DNA of 64,000 nucleotides, from assembly GCA_900475325.1 (NCBI GenBank), contig LS483371.1:5617501-5681500 (forward strand), given 5' to 3'. The notes beneath the pieces are model-generated. The model ran no database searches. It had not been told where the DNA came from and was given only the letters and a program-made list of their open reading frames with translations. Position numbers and translations under genes: made by a program. Of this stretch, positions 9,545-18,860 are shown piece after piece. Positions within the stretch are counted from its first letter, which is position 1; the number at the start of each line of letters is the position of its first letter. Origin of the DNA: Paucimonas lemoignei. Its GTDB lineage: Bacteria; Pseudomonadota; Gammaproteobacteria; Pseudomonadales; Pseudomonadaceae.

Positions 9545-10392
9545 GATTGTGCTCCTTCATAAAGCTCGCGCACGGCCAGCGGATCGATTTGCGAGGTGGT
9601 GTCCAGCCGCGCCAGGCGCTGCAGAAACAGCTCATGCTGACTGCTGCGCTCCTTGGCCGGTATGCCGAGGCTGACCCAGCCGGTGACCTGCTCACGGATC
9701 GCCTGCACATCGTCTGCGGCGAAACCGTCCACCAGATGGCTGGCAAAGCGTTGCTCGCCGCCAGTCAGGCTCCAGATGAAAGGCCGGTCCCGGGAGTCGT
9801 ATTCTTCGATGCCTGCTTCCTGCTCGATCACTTGCGGGCCGTTGAGCCCAAGCCGCGCTTCCTGAGTGACCAGCAAGTAGCTGCACAAACCTGCGGCGAT
9901 GGACATGCCGCCGAAACAACCGACGCTGCCCGCCACCACGCCGATCACCGGCTGGTACTGACGCAGGTCGACAATTGCGGCGTGAATCTCGGCAATTGCG
10001 GCCAGCCCGAGGTTGGCTTCCTGCAGACGCACGCCGCCGGTTTCCAGCAGCAGAATCGCCGCCGTGGGGATGCCGTTGCGGTTGTCTTCGGCAGCCAGTT
10101 CCAGTGCGCCAGCCATTTTCGCGCCGCCGACTTCGCCCATGCTGCCGCCTTGAAAAGCGCCTTCAATGGCGGCGATCACCACCGGTAAACCACCGACCGT
10201 GCCTTTGGCGACAATCACGCCATCATCGGCCTGAGCGACGATGCCTTGCTGGATCAGCCAGGGCGACATCACGCGATCAAACGGCCCGATCAGTTCACGA
10301 AAGCTGCCTTCATCGAGCAACGCTTTCGCACGCTGACGGGCACCGAGTTCGACAAAGCTGTGTTGCTGGAGCAAGCGGGCGGTATCAGTCAT
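9541..10392 (-). CDS. mdcD: Malonate decarboxylase beta subunit MdcD
   Basis: This 283-residue crotonase/carboxyltransferase-fold subunit catalyses decarboxylation of malonyl-S-MdcC to acetyl-S-MdcC together with MdcE. The start MTDTARLLQQHSFVELGARQRA is the family's usual N terminus; the ATG lies inside the last 8 bp of mdcC, and the open frame further upstream is not conserved-looking. Glycine-rich turns (AAIEGAFQGGSMGEVGGAKMAGAL; GVVAGSVGCFGGMSIAAGL) form the acyl-binding oxyanion sites. Confidence 0.93.
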   Translation of the reverse strand: MTDTARLLQQHSFVELGARQRAKALLDEGSFRELIGPFDRVMSPWLIQQGIVAQADDGVIVAKGTVGGLPVVIAAIEGAFQGGSMGEVGGAKMAGALELAAEDNRNGIPTAAILLLETGGVRLQEANLGLAAIAEIHAAIVDLRQYQPVIGVVAGSVGCFGGMSIAAGLCSYLLVTQEARLGLNGPQVIEQEAGIEEYDSRDRPFIWSLTGGEQRFASHLVDGFAADDVQAIREQVTGWVSLGIPAKERSSQHELFLQRLARLDTTSQIDPLAVRELYEGAQS

Positions 10393-10684
10393 GGCCGATC
10401 TCCTCGAAACCTTGCTCCAGACGCAAACGCACCACCCCTGGCGTCGCGCCAAAGTCGTGAATATCGATGGCCAGTGCAGGCGGCGTCTCGCCGTCGAACA
10501 TGCGCTCGAACAAATGCTGCCAGCGGGCCGACGCACCGTTTACCGAGGTCACGACATTGATCGACAGCTTGCCGGGCACGCCGGGCTCAAGCAGAACTTC
10601 CAGATCGCCCGAACCGACACAGCCCACCAGCGCCCTGCCAAGCGGGGGTTGCCCGGCGGGGAATTCAAAAGACAGGGTTTCCAT
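10385..10684 (-). CDS. mdcC: Malonate decarboxylase acyl carrier protein MdcC
   Basis: This 99-residue carrier holds acetyl/malonyl groups on a triphosphoribosyl-dephospho-CoA arm. The attachment serine is visible as Ser25 in VGSGDLEVLLEPG, the same position as in the characterised Klebsiella protein. I chose the ATG preceded by GAGGAG at 9-bp spacing; an in-frame TTG two codons upstream is less likely. It overlaps both mdcB and mdcD. It is unrelated in sequence to fatty-acid ACP. Confidence 0.93.
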   Translation of the reverse strand: METLSFEFPAGQPPLGRALVGCVGSGDLEVLLEPGVPGKLSINVVTSVNGASARWQHLFERMFDGETPPALAIDIHDFGATPGVVRLRLEQGFEEIGHD

Positions 10685-10686
10685 GA

Positions 10687-11568
10687 TCAAACACTCCTCG
10701 ATTCAGAGCCGAGCGCGGGCTCGAGGCTATCGATGAACAGGCACGCGGCGAGCAAATCGGCGGCGCCGCCGGGTGAGGCGTTGAGTTGCAGCAACTGCTG
10801 ATCAAGCTCATGCAGACAGCGTCGACCGGCCAGACTTGCGCTGCCGCCAGCGTCCAGCACCCGTTGTGCGCCCTGCTGCATCGCGTTCAGGCCCTCAAGG
10901 CCGGATCGATACAGCACGCAGGTGTCTGCCAGGGTGGTCATGATCGCGAGCAAGGCATCGAGGCGCGCGTTCTGCTCACCACTGGCGTTGGCGCGGCTGC
11001 ATTGAAGTTGCGGCAGGCCTTTTTGCATGACGGCGGGGAAGCCCAATTGCGCCTGCTCTTTGGCGCCCATGGCGCCGTAACGCTGAGCCACTTGAGCGCC
11101 GTGGCTGTGCCGGGCAACCACGTTGCGATCCTCGATCAAGGCCAGTTTTGCCGCGCGCAGCGTCAATTGCCCTGCACTGCAGTTATCCGGCTCCAGTGCC
11201 GCAGCGGTGACCAGCAGGCCCAGCGCCCAGATGGCGCCCCGGTGCGTGTTCACGCCCTCGGTGGTACGCAGCATTGCGGCTTCACCTTCTCGGCCGATGC
11301 GCCCCAAGGCTTCGCGCAGTGGTTGCCCGATTTCCGCAAACGCCACGGCGGCCTCGGCCATGTCTTTGAACATCGGCCACAACGACAGCGCCGACGCATG
11401 CATCAGGCCCAGATGCAAATCGCTGTGCGCGCCGCTGCCGCGCCGGTCCACCAGCGCTGGTTTTGGCGACAGGTCCGCCTCGTCAATCAGGGCATCCACG
11501 GCAAGGTCAGCCAGGTGTTCGGCGAACGAAAAGCTGTCGGATTTGGTTTTGTGTGCGAGTGCGCTCAT
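10687..11568 (-). CDS. mdcB: Triphosphoribosyl-dephospho-CoA synthase MdcB
   Basis: This 293-residue CitG-family enzyme makes the prosthetic-group precursor from dephospho-CoA and ATP. Key segments are [35 protein letters not shown], which carries the family's P-x-LVD-x2-G-x-G-x-H-x-D signature, and [13 protein letters not shown]. Its ATG overlaps the last base of the mdcA stop, so translation is coupled. Length and position match other pseudomonad mdc operons. Confidence 0.93.
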   Translation of the reverse strand: MSALAHKTKSDSFSFAEHLADLAVDALIDEADLSPKPALVDRRGSGAHSDLHLGLMHASALSLWPMFKDMAEAAVAFAEIGQPLREALGRIGREGEAAMLRTTEGVNTHRGAIWALGLLVTAAALEPDNCSAGQLTLRAAKLALIEDRNVVARHSHGAQVAQRYGAMGAKEQAQLGFPAVMQKGLPQLQCSRANASGEQNARLDALLAIMTTLADTCVLYRSGLEGLNAMQQGAQRVLDAGGSASLAGRRCLHELDQQLLQLNASPGGAADLLAACLFIDSLEPALGSESRSV

Positions 11569-13244
11569 TACCAGCTCCTGAATTTGGCAGGCGGGTTGTA
11601 CAAACCACCGGACCACTGCACCAGATCCGCAATGCTCTTGGCAGCGAGCAGTTCGCGGCTGGCGTCAGTGCGGCGAATGCCCAGATCTTCGGGCAACGCG
11701 ATCAGGCCTTCGCGGCGCATGCGGGCGGTGTCTTTGGGGTTGTGGCGCATGCCAATGACCGTCACGCCAGCCACTGCCGCGATCATCGCCTGGCGTTCTT
11801 CCAGGCTGCGCGCCTTGTACAGGTAGGCGATGCCTTCTTCGGTGAGCAAGTGCGTCACGTCATCGCCGTAGATCATGATCGGCGCCAGGGGCATGCCGCT
11901 CTTCTTCGCGACTTCAACAGCGTCGAGGGTTTCGACGAAGGTCGGTTTGCCGCCTTCCTGAAAGGTCTCAACCATTTGCACCACGAGCTTTTTACCCCGC
12001 TCAAGATAAGCATCCGGGCCATCGACGCTGTGTTGTTTCATGTCCAGCCAGGCGGGAGTTGGATGGCGACGGCCGCGTGGGTCATGGCCCATGTTCGGCG
12101 CGCCCCCAAAACCGGCCAGACGCCCACGGGTCACGGTTGAAGAATGCCCGTCGCCATCGACCTGCAAGGTCGCGCCGATGAACAAGTCCACCGCGTACTG
12201 CCCCGCCAATTGGCACATCATCCGGTTGGAACGCAGCGAGCCGTCGCGGCCGGTAAAGAACACATCCGGCCGGGCGGCGATGTAGTTTTCCATACCCAGT
12301 TCGGTGCCGAAGCAATGCACGCTTTCGACCCAGCCGCTTTCAATGGCGGGGATCAAGGTCGGGTGCGGATTGAGGGTCCAGTTGCGGCAGATCTTGCCTT
12401 TGAGGCCGAGCGATTCGCCGTACGTGGGCAGGATCAGTTCGATGGCGGCAGTATTGAAACCGATGCCGTGGTTGAGGGACTGCACGTTGTGTTTTTCGTA
12501 GATGCCGCGAATCGCCATCATCGCCATCAACACATGCACCGGTTTGATGTGGCGCGGGTCGCGGGTGAACAGCGGTTCGATGTAGAACGGTTTATCGGCC
12601 ACCACCACAAAGTCGACCCACGACGCCGGGATATCCACCCGGGGCAGCTCGCTGACGTCGTCCACCAACTGATTGACCTGGACAATGACAATGCCATCGC
12701 TGAAGGCCGCAGGTTCGATCAATGCCGGGGTGTCTTCGGTACTCGGGCCGGTGTAGATATTGCCCGCCCGGTCGGCCATGAAACCTGCCGAAAGCACGAC
12801 GTTGGGAATCAGATCGACCACCAACCGCGAGTACAGCTCGATGTACGTATGGATGGCGCCGATTTCCAGCAGGCCGTCTTCGAGCAACTGGCTGATGCGC
12901 AGGCTTTGTGTACCGGCAAACGAGAAATCAAGCTTGCGGGCGATGCCGCGTTCGAACAGGTCCAGATGCTCGGAGCGCCCGACGCTGGGCATGATCATGT
13001 GCAGGTCGTGCAGCTTGGCGGGGTCAACCTTGGCCAGGGCACGGGAAAGGAAATCCGCCTGCTTCTGGTTATTGCCTTCAAGCACCACCCGATCGCCGGG
13101 CATCATCAAGGCTTCAAGCGCCGCGACGATATGGTCAGTCGGCAACACCACACCATCAGCCAGATGCCGCACCTGTTCGAGCCGCCGCTGTTTTTCACTG
13201 CGCCGACGCGACCAGCGCGCGTCGGGGGAAGTTATTGTTGTCAT
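11568..13244 (-). CDS. mdcA: Malonate decarboxylase alpha subunit (acyl carrier transferase) MdcA
   Basis: This 558-residue subunit exchanges acetyl for malonyl on the MdcC carrier, releasing acetate and regenerating malonyl-S-ACP. Recognisable CoA-transferase-like stretches include [75 protein letters not shown] and [15 protein letters not shown]. It is the first gene of the operon. The ATG used has GGAG 5 bp upstream; a GTG two codons earlier would overlap that Shine-Dalgarno sequence. Two inverted repeats lie upstream as candidate control sites. Confidence 0.94.
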   Translation of the reverse strand: MTTITSPDARWSRRRSEKQRRLEQVRHLADGVVLPTDHIVAALEALMMPGDRVVLEGNNQKQADFLSRALAKVDPAKLHDLHMIMPSVGRSEHLDLFERGIARKLDFSFAGTQSLRISQLLEDGLLEIGAIHTYIELYSRLVVDLIPNVVLSAGFMADRAGNIYTGPSTEDTPALIEPAAFSDGIVIVQVNQLVDDVSELPRVDIPASWVDFVVVADKPFYIEPLFTRDPRHIKPVHVLMAMMAIRGIYEKHNVQSLNHGIGFNTAAIELILPTYGESLGLKGKICRNWTLNPHPTLIPAIESGWVESVHCFGTELGMENYIAARPDVFFTGRDGSLRSNRMMCQLAGQYAVDLFIGATLQVDGDGHSSTVTRGRLAGFGGAPNMGHDPRGRRHPTPAWLDMKQHSVDGPDAYLERGKKLVVQMVETFQEGGKPTFVETLDAVEVAKKSGMPLAPIMIYGDDVTHLLTEEGIAYLYKARSLEERQAMIAAVAGVTVIGMRHNPKDTARMRREGLIALPEDLGIRRTDASRELLAAKSIADLVQWSGGLYNPPAKFRSW

Positions 13245-13275
13245 GTCCACTCCACGATTTCGCTGTCGTGGGCCA

Positions 13276-13290
13276 CCTTAGGAGCTAAGG
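13276..13290. promoter_or_regulatory. Inverted repeat in mdcA leader
   Basis: CCTTAG-GAG-CTAAGG is a perfect 6-bp-arm palindrome centred about 40 bp before the mdcA start. It may be a short hairpin in the leader or a regulator site overlapping the promoter. Seen directly; the function is inferred. Confidence 0.4.
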
Positions 13291-13320
13291 GTGCGGGGCA
13301 TCAATCAAGCGAATGGCTGG

Positions 13321-13343
13321 ATCGTTACGCTCAGGGTAACGAT
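13321..13343. promoter_or_regulatory. Candidate MdcR (LysR-type) binding site upstream of mdcA
   Basis: ATCGTTAC-N7-GTAACGAT has perfect 8-bp arms and is centred about 88 bp upstream of the mdcA start. LysR-type regulators generally bind dyads of this geometry at about -65 relative to the transcript start. No MdcR consensus was available for comparison. Confidence 0.55.
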
Positions 13344-13370
13344 GGAAGGGGTTTTCCGCTGGTACGGCTC

Positions 13371-13460
13371 GTGGGACCGGCTTTAGCCGGGAATAGGCTC
13401 ACATGTCCAACTCATCTGTATCGGCAGGACTGCCGCCTTCCCGGCTAAAGCCGGTCCCAC
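13371..13460. repeat. REPIN, family C
   Basis: Inverted GTGGGACCGGCTTTAGCCGG arms lie between the mdcA promoter region and the fic 3' end. Confidence 0.9.
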
Positions 13461-13478
13461 GGGTGTTTGCATCGCGGC

Positions 13479-14618
13479 CTAAAAGATTTGCACCTGATAC
13501 CGTGTACTGCGCCCGCCTCCCGGTAGTTTTTGCAGGCAGCCCTTTTCCAGCAAGTCACTAAGGTGTCGCGTCGCGGTGGCTTTACTGACCTTGGCAACCG
13601 CCTGGTATTGCGCGGCGCTGATGCCGCCTTCGAACCCCGGTTTTTCAACCAGCAGGTTGCCGTCAAGCAAACGGTTGAGGACCTTGATCTGCTCCGTCGA
13701 CAGTCCATCCTCCCGATGCTGCTGCCAGAAGCGCGCCTTGGCCAATACTCGCTCGATTCGCTTGATCGCTTGCTCAAGGGTCTGCAGCAACGTGCTCAGA
13801 AACCACTCAAGCCATGGCGTGATATCCAGCCCGTCTTTCTGGCTACGCTCGAGGATCTCGTAATAGCCTGTGCGGTTCGCGAGGATGCTGGCGGACATGG
13901 CATAGAACCGAATGGCCTGATTAGCCACCTGAGCCAGTGCAAGGTCGGTGATGGCCCGGGTCAGACGACCATTGCCGTCGTCAAACGGATGCAATGTCAC
14001 GAACCAGAAGTGCGCAATACCGGCACGCAGCAATGGGTCTAGGCCGACTTGATGCTGACTGGTGTTGAACCACTCCAGAAACCCTGCCAACTGCGCCTCA
14101 AGCCCCGTGCGCGGCGGCGCTTCGAAATGGACCGTCGGACGATCGATACGGCCCGACACCACTTGCATCGGCTCCTCACCTCGCAAATCCCCCACACGGA
14201 GAGCGTGGGACAGCAACGATTCCTGCGCGGGGAACAGCAGCGTATGCCAATGCAACATCCGCTCAAGAGTGAGCGGTACTTGGTGTTGCTGAGTCGCATC
14301 GAGCATCAACTCTGCCAGGCCCTCACTGCGTGGGCTGACCCGATGATCGAGCTCCAGCCCAAGCCGTTTGGCCAGTGACGAGCGCACCGAACCGACATTG
14401 AGTTGCTCGCCCTCGATGGCAGACGAGGTGATGATGTTTTGCAGCAGTGCATCCAGCTCAGTCTGTGCGCTGGCATCAGCCCCGGCGGCGCCCAACATGC
14501 CTAATAACTGGCCCTGGGCTTGGGCGCACTGACGCAGAAGCACGGCAAGCGAGTCCGCTTGCCAGCGAAAATGTGGCCAGTCAGCGTGCTGCCAGATCCA
14601 GTTCAAGGGTTCAGTCAT
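13479..14618 (-). CDS. Fic-domain protein (DUF4172 N terminus, winged-helix C terminus), probable AMPylator
   Basis: This 379-residue cytosolic protein opens with a DUF4172-like segment (WIWQHADWPHFRW). An inhibitory-helix motif matching [S/T]-x3-E-[G/N] is SSAIEG at residues 65-70, and the active Fic motif HPFDDGNGRLTR occupies 210-221, so catalytic histidine, metal acid and ATP-binding arginine are all present. A C-terminal winged helix (SAAQYQAVAKVSKATATRHLSDLLEKGCLQKL) suggests DNA binding. Such proteins transfer AMP to hydroxyl side chains and are self-inhibited by the SSAIEG helix. I chose the ATG with GAGG 8 bp upstream; an earlier ATG lies inside the upstream palindrome. Self-regulation through that palindrome is inferred. 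Confidence 0.9.
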   Translation of the reverse strand: MTEPLNWIWQHADWPHFRWQADSLAVLLRQCAQAQGQLLGMLGAAGADASAQTELDALLQNIITSSAIEGEQLNVGSVRSSLAKRLGLELDHRVSPRSEGLAELMLDATQQHQVPLTLERMLHWHTLLFPAQESLLSHALRVGDLRGEEPMQVVSGRIDRPTVHFEAPPRTGLEAQLAGFLEWFNTSQHQVGLDPLLRAGIAHFWFVTLHPFDDGNGRLTRAITDLALAQVANQAIRFYAMSASILANRTGYYEILERSQKDGLDITPWLEWFLSTLLQTLEQAIKRIERVLAKARFWQQHREDGLSTEQIKVLNRLLDGNLLVEKPGFEGGISAAQYQAVAKVSKATATRHLSDLLEKGCLQKLPGGGRSTRYQVQIF

Positions 14619-14635
14619 TGGGGGAGCCTCAAGCA

Positions 14636-14668
14636 TATGAGCCGAATAATAGCGCTATTCGGCTCATA
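14636..14668. promoter_or_regulatory. Large palindrome upstream of fic, operator candidate 1
   Basis: Perfect 13-bp arms TATGAGCCGAATA and TATTCGGCTCATA are separated by 7 bp, beginning 18 bp before the fic start. The sequence recurs next to it, which is unlike the REP families here and favours a protein-binding operator. Confidence 0.65.
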
Positions 14669-14670
14669 AA

Positions 14671-14701
14671 GTGAGCCGAATAGACTGATTAATCGGCTCA
14701 C
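14671..14701. promoter_or_regulatory. Second palindrome upstream of fic, operator candidate 2
   Basis: Perfect 9-bp arms GTGAGCCGA and TCGGCTCAC repeat the half-site of the neighbouring palindrome (GAGCCGAATA) with a 13-bp centre. Together they give four copies of one half-site in about 66 bp. Confidence 0.6.
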
Positions 14702-14733
14702 ACCCACACGGGCCCTGACCGCTGTCACTGCAA

Positions 14734-15795
14734 CTAACGCGGCGCCGTGGCCTTCATGAATTCGCCAAGAGGCTTGGCGTAAAAGTGCGCGAGGTTGGTG
14801 GTGCCGTGCCCGCGGGTGTCGGCGCTGGCGGGGATCAGCAGCAGGCGTGCGTCCTTCAACTGGGCCAGTGACGCCTGCATGGTCCCGGTCTCGGGCGGGT
14901 TGCGCTCGTCGTCTGCGCTGTTGATCGCCAGCACGGGCGCCTTGATGGCCGAGAGTTTGGGCGCGGCGTCGTAGTCTGCCGACGATTGCCACTGGTAGAT
15001 AAAGTCGTTGGCGTCGCCCGGCAGCGGGGCTGCGAGTCGCTCATCCACCAGTTTGTCCGCCTGGGCTCGGGTCGGTGCCAACGCCTGATACGCCAGGGTG
15101 CCGCCGCTGGTGCCAAAGGCGAACATCACGTTAGCCAGGCGCAATGACGGTGGTGGGCTGGTGTAGTTGCCCTGATTCCAGGCCGGGTCCTGTTTGACGG
15201 ACTCGATCATCATGCGTCGCATGATCCAGTTGCGGGCCGACATCGCCGTGGGTTGCGAGGCCATCGGCACCAGCGCGTCCATCATGTCCGGCCAGTTCTC
15301 GCCCCACATCCAGGTTTGCATGCCGCCCATGGAGTTACCCATGACCAGGCGCAGGTGCTTGACGCCCAACCCTTCGGTCAACAGGCGGTATTGCGCCTGC
15401 ACCATGTCGGTGTAGTTGTACTGCGGGAATTTCATGCGCAAGCCATCGGAGGGCTTGCTGGATTTACCGACGCCGATGCCATCCGGCGCAATGATGTAGT
15501 ACTTGCTGGCGTCCAGCGGCTGCCCCGGACCAAACAGCTCGCCGCCGAAATCCTTGCCGAGCATGTCGCTGGCGGGTCGATTGGTGCCATGCAGGTACAG
15601 CACCGCCGGGTTCTTCGGATCGCCGACGGTGATGTAACTCATGCGCAGGTTGTCGAGTTTTTCACCGGTGTGGAAGGTGAAGCTGGACGCTGTCCACTCC
15701 CCTTCCACCGCTGCCGGGAAACTCGCCGCATGGGCCATGCCCAGTTGTGCAACGACCAACAATGCAGCGCACAGACCACGTTTGAAACTTCGCAT
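14734..15795 (-). CDS. Exported alpha/beta hydrolase (MetX-like fold)
   Basis: This 353-residue protein has a signal peptide (cleavage near AHA/ASF, residue 23) and an alpha/beta-hydrolase fold. LYLHGTN gives the oxyanion region, GNSMGGMQ carries the nucleophile serine, and INSADDERNPP and ADTRGHGTT near the end should hold the catalytic acid and histidine. Overall it resembles homoserine-O-acetyltransferase-like hydrolases, but the signal peptide argues for a periplasmic esterase or lactonase. It lies 54 bp after otnI on the same strand, so it could be co-transcribed and might open a sugar-acid lactone; that link is only positional. Confidence 0.8.
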   Translation of the reverse strand: MRSFKRGLCAALLVVAQLGMAHAASFPAAVEGEWTASSFTFHTGEKLDNLRMSYITVGDPKNPAVLYLHGTNRPASDMLGKDFGGELFGPGQPLDASKYYIIAPDGIGVGKSSKPSDGLRMKFPQYNYTDMVQAQYRLLTEGLGVKHLRLVMGNSMGGMQTWMWGENWPDMMDALVPMASQPTAMSARNWIMRRMMIESVKQDPAWNQGNYTSPPPSLRLANVMFAFGTSGGTLAYQALAPTRAQADKLVDERLAAPLPGDANDFIYQWQSSADYDAAPKLSAIKAPVLAINSADDERNPPETGTMQASLAQLKDARLLLIPASADTRGHGTTNLAHFYAKPLGEFMKATAPR

Positions 15796-15849
15796 GCCGA
15801 TTACCTTTATTGTTTTTATGAAGGTGTAACGGTTCTGAAAAGGCCGGGA

Positions 15850-16638
15850 TCAGCCGTTCAGCTTTTTCCAGTCCCGCAGCCACTGCAGGCCTTCGGAGGT
15901 ATCGCCTTTAGGGCGGTATTCGCAACCAATCCAGCCGGTGTAGCCCAGACGGTCGATTTCTTCGAACAGCCAGGTGTAATTCAGCTCACCCAGATTCGGC
16001 TCATGACGGTCCGGCACGCCTGCAATCTGGATATGACCAACGCCTGCGAAATCACGGCGCAGCTTGGAGACCACATCGCCTTCGACGATCTGGCAGTGAT
16101 AGAAATCGAACTGCACCTTGAGGTTGGCAGCGCCGACTTCCTTGCACACAACCTGGGCCTGATCCTGACGATTGAGGAAAAAGCCCGGCATGTCGCGGGT
16201 GTTGATCGGCTCGATCAGTATCGTGATGCCCGCCTTGGCCGCCTGCTCAGCAGCGTAAGCGAGGTTCTGCACGTACACCGCATGATGACGCTCGCGCAGG
16301 TCTTCGCTGGGCAGCAGACCGGCCATGACGTGAATCCGGTCGTTGCCCAGCACGGCGGCGTATTCCAACGCGCGGGCGATGCCGCTGCGAAATTCGTCTT
16401 CACGTCCCGGCAACGAAGCAATGCCCCGCTCGCCTGCCGCCCAGTCACCCGGCGGCGCATTGAACAGCGCCTGCACCAGCCCATTTTCGCTCAGGCGTTG
16501 CTTGATTTCCTGAGCGCTGAAGTCATAGGGAAACAGGTACTCGACCGCCTCGAAACCATCGGCGGCGGCAGCGGCAAAACGGTCGAGAAACTCATGTTGC
16601 GGGTAGAGCATGCTGAGGTTGGCAGCGAAGCGAGGCAT
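15850..16638 (-). CDS. otnI: 2-oxo-tetronate isomerase OtnI
   Basis: This 262-residue TIM-barrel protein of the hydroxypyruvate-isomerase (Hyi) group converts 2-oxo-tetronate to 3-oxo-tetronate. It begins [40 protein letters not shown]; metal ligands are expected in [22 protein letters not shown] and GCEYRP. Alone it could be called hydroxypyruvate isomerase, but the co-oriented otnK, otnC and ltnD genes make the tetronate role the better call. Confidence 0.9.
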   Translation of the reverse strand: MPRFAANLSMLYPQHEFLDRFAAAAADGFEAVEYLFPYDFSAQEIKQRLSENGLVQALFNAPPGDWAAGERGIASLPGREDEFRSGIARALEYAAVLGNDRIHVMAGLLPSEDLRERHHAVYVQNLAYAAEQAAKAGITILIEPINTRDMPGFFLNRQDQAQVVCKEVGAANLKVQFDFYHCQIVEGDVVSKLRRDFAGVGHIQIAGVPDRHEPNLGELNYTWLFEEIDRLGYTGWIGCEYRPKGDTSEGLQWLRDWKKLNG

Positions 16639-16659
16639 GTGAACTCCAGTCTTTTCAGA

Positions 16660-18117
16660 TCAGACGAATGGCCAGATCACCAGGGTCGCGAGGAACCCGA
16701 GTGTGCCCAGAATGGTAACCAGCACCGTCCAGGTGCGCAGGCCGTCGGCAACGTTGAGGCCGGCAAGCTTGGTGAACATCCAGTAACCGGCGTCGTTGAT
16801 GTGCGACATTGCCAGACCGCCACCGCCCATGGCCAGGCACAGCAGCGCCAGGTGGTTGGGGGTCAGGTTCAAGGTTGCGATCAACGGGCTGAGGATACCG
16901 GCCGTGGTCACCAGTGCAACCGTGGTCGAACCTTGTACTGCGCGCAGCAACAGGGTCAGCAGAAAGCCCAGGGCCAGAACCGGCAGACCAGTCGTGCGCA
17001 GCGCTTCGGAAACCACCGCGCCGATACCGGTATCGACCAGCACTTTACCGAACACACCACCGGCGCCAGCGATCAGGATCACCATGGCCACACCCGGCAA
17101 CGCCGAGCCGATCACGTCGGACACCTGAGTACGGCTCCAGCCGCGACGCGAACCCAGCAACCAGGCGCACAGCAGGGTGTCGATGAGCAAGGCAACCAGC
17201 GGCGCGCCGAGCACCGTCAGAATACTGCGCAGCGTTGAATCCACAGGCAACATGGTGGTGGCCAGCGTACCGAGCAGAATCAATACGATGGGCAGCAGGA
17301 TCAGCGCGATGATCAGGCCGAAACCTGGTGCGGGAGCTGGTGGCAATGACGCCGCCAGGCTGCTGGCGCTTTCTTCCAGACCCAGCTTCTTGGCGTGGGC
17401 AGCTTCGGTGGTGTTGCTGTAGTCGCCGTTGTGCCAGGCCTGCAGGTCGGCATTGGTGATATGCGGGCCATAGACTTCGGCGCGGATGTCGTCGGTCATC
17501 GGATAGACCTTGCGGGTCATGCGGCCAGCGATGAAGTAGCCGATCAGGCTCAGCACGGCAACCATCGGGATACCGAACATCAACACGCGACCCAGATCCG
17601 CGCCCAGTTGACCGGCAGCAGCAACAGCACCCGGATGCGGCGGCAGAAATGCGTGTACCGCCAGCAACGCCGCACACATCGGCAGCGCAAACAGCAGCAG
17701 GGGTTTACGGGCCGCACGGGCAACGCCGTAGGCCAGCGGCATGAGGATGATCACGCCGACTTCGAAGAACACCGGGATACCGACGATGAAACCGGCAACG
17801 GTCAGCGCCAGCGGGGTGCGCCGGTTGCCGAAACGTTTGATCAGGGTTTTCGCCAGCGCTTCGGCACCACCGGACAACTCGATGATCCGTCCGATCATCG
17901 CGCCCAGGGCAATGATGATCGCAATGTGACCCAGGGTTTTGCCCATGCCGCCTTCGATGGTCGCCACCAGATCAGCCGGCTTCACACCCGCGACCAAGGC
18001 AACGATGATGCTCACCAGCATCAACGCCACGAACGGCTGGAACTTGTACTTGAGGACCAGGAACAGCAGCAGCGCGATGCCCGCGCCGGCAATCAACATA
18101 AGCATTAGTGGCGTCAT
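16660..18117 (-). CDS. GntP-family gluconate/tetronate permease
   Basis: This 485-residue proton symporter of the GntP family has about 12-14 membrane helices, starting MTPLMLMLIAGAGIALLLFLVLKYK. Family segments include GKTLGHIAIIIALGAMIGRIIELSGGAEALAKTLIKRFG and AMGGGGLAMSHINDAGYWMFTKLAGLN. Sitting inside the tetronate cluster, between otnC and otnI, it probably imports threonate or erythronate rather than gluconate. Confidence 0.9.
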   Translation of the reverse strand: MTPLMLMLIAGAGIALLLFLVLKYKFQPFVALMLVSIIVALVAGVKPADLVATIEGGMGKTLGHIAIIIALGAMIGRIIELSGGAEALAKTLIKRFGNRRTPLALTVAGFIVGIPVFFEVGVIILMPLAYGVARAARKPLLLFALPMCAALLAVHAFLPPHPGAVAAAGQLGADLGRVLMFGIPMVAVLSLIGYFIAGRMTRKVYPMTDDIRAEVYGPHITNADLQAWHNGDYSNTTEAAHAKKLGLEESASSLAASLPPAPAPGFGLIIALILLPIVLILLGTLATTMLPVDSTLRSILTVLGAPLVALLIDTLLCAWLLGSRRGWSRTQVSDVIGSALPGVAMVILIAGAGGVFGKVLVDTGIGAVVSEALRTTGLPVLALGFLLTLLLRAVQGSTTVALVTTAGILSPLIATLNLTPNHLALLCLAMGGGGLAMSHINDAGYWMFTKLAGLNVADGLRTWTVLVTILGTLGFLATLVIWPFV

Positions 18118-18221
18118 ACTTTTTGAGTCCTGTTTTTATTGTTTTCCGGCGGGGCCGGGGGTTTTTGCCGGGAGTCGCGGGTGCGGCTCCCGATCAATTG
18201 GGTTGACCTGAAACCTGACCG

Positions 18222-18860
18222 CTACCACTTCGCGCCAAACACCTCGCGCAACTCGTTCAGCGCCGCCTGATCGAGCGGTGCGGGTTTCGGGTGGGTCATC
18301 AGCCACAGGCGAGCGGTCTCTTCCAGTTCTTCCAGGGCATACGCGGCCTTGGCCACCGACGTTTCCCAGATCACCGGGCCGAGCCGTTCGAGCATCACGC
18401 CACGCACGCTGTTGGCCAGCTGTGCGACGCGCTGGGCGACTTTTGGCGAACCGGGGCGCTCGTAGCCAATCAGCGGAATCTGCCCGACTTTCATCACTTG
18501 ATAAGGGGTCAGGGGCGGGAGGATGTTGTTTTCCTGCCATACGCCCGCCAGGGTCAACGCCACCAGATGGGTGGAGTGGGTATGCACCACGCCGCCCACG
18601 GTCGGGTTGCGGTCGTAGACTTCGCGATGCAGCGCCAGGGTCTTGGAAGGTTTGCTACCCGAGACCCATTCACCGGCCAGATTGACCTTGGCGATGTCAC
18701 TCGGGTCCAGCCGACCCAGGCACGCGTCAGTCGGCGTGATCAACCAGCCATCGTCGAGACGCGCGCTGATGTTGCCCGCGCTGCCGACGGTGTAGCCGCG
18801 ACCATAGAGGAGCCTGCCGATGTCGCAAATCTCGTCACGCAGCTTGTTTTCCACACTCAT
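18222..18860 (-). CDS. otnC: 3-oxo-tetronate 4-phosphate decarboxylase OtnC
   Basis: This 212-residue class II aldolase/adducin-fold enzyme converts 3-oxo-tetronate 4-phosphate to dihydroxyacetone phosphate and CO2. The metal-binding HTHSTH motif has His93 and His95, with AGNISARL and LALHREVY upstream as substrate-phosphate and catalytic segments. It overlaps otnK by 4 bp, a strong sign that the two steps are co-expressed. Without context it would be read as an L-fuculose-phosphate-aldolase-like protein. Confidence 0.92.
   Translation of the reverse strand: MSVENKLRDEICDIGRLLYGRGYTVGSAGNISARLDDGWLITPTDACLGRLDPSDIAKVNLAGEWVSGSKPSKTLALHREVYDRNPTVGGVVHTHSTHLVALTLAGVWQENNILPPLTPYQVMKVGQIPLIGYERPGSPKVAQRVAQLANSVRGVMLERLGPVIWETSVAKAAYALEELEETARLWLMTHPKPAPLDQAALNELREVFGAKW

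Noticed and set aside
14634..14636. Earlier ATG for the Fic protein
   Set aside because: It lies inside the perfect palindrome and has no Shine-Dalgarno; the ATG at 14618 has GAGG at proper spacing.
15850..16638. Hydroxypyruvate isomerase (Hyi) in glyoxylate metabolism
   Set aside because: No glyoxylate carboligase or tartronate semialdehyde genes are nearby; the otnK/otnC/ltnD context fits OtnI.
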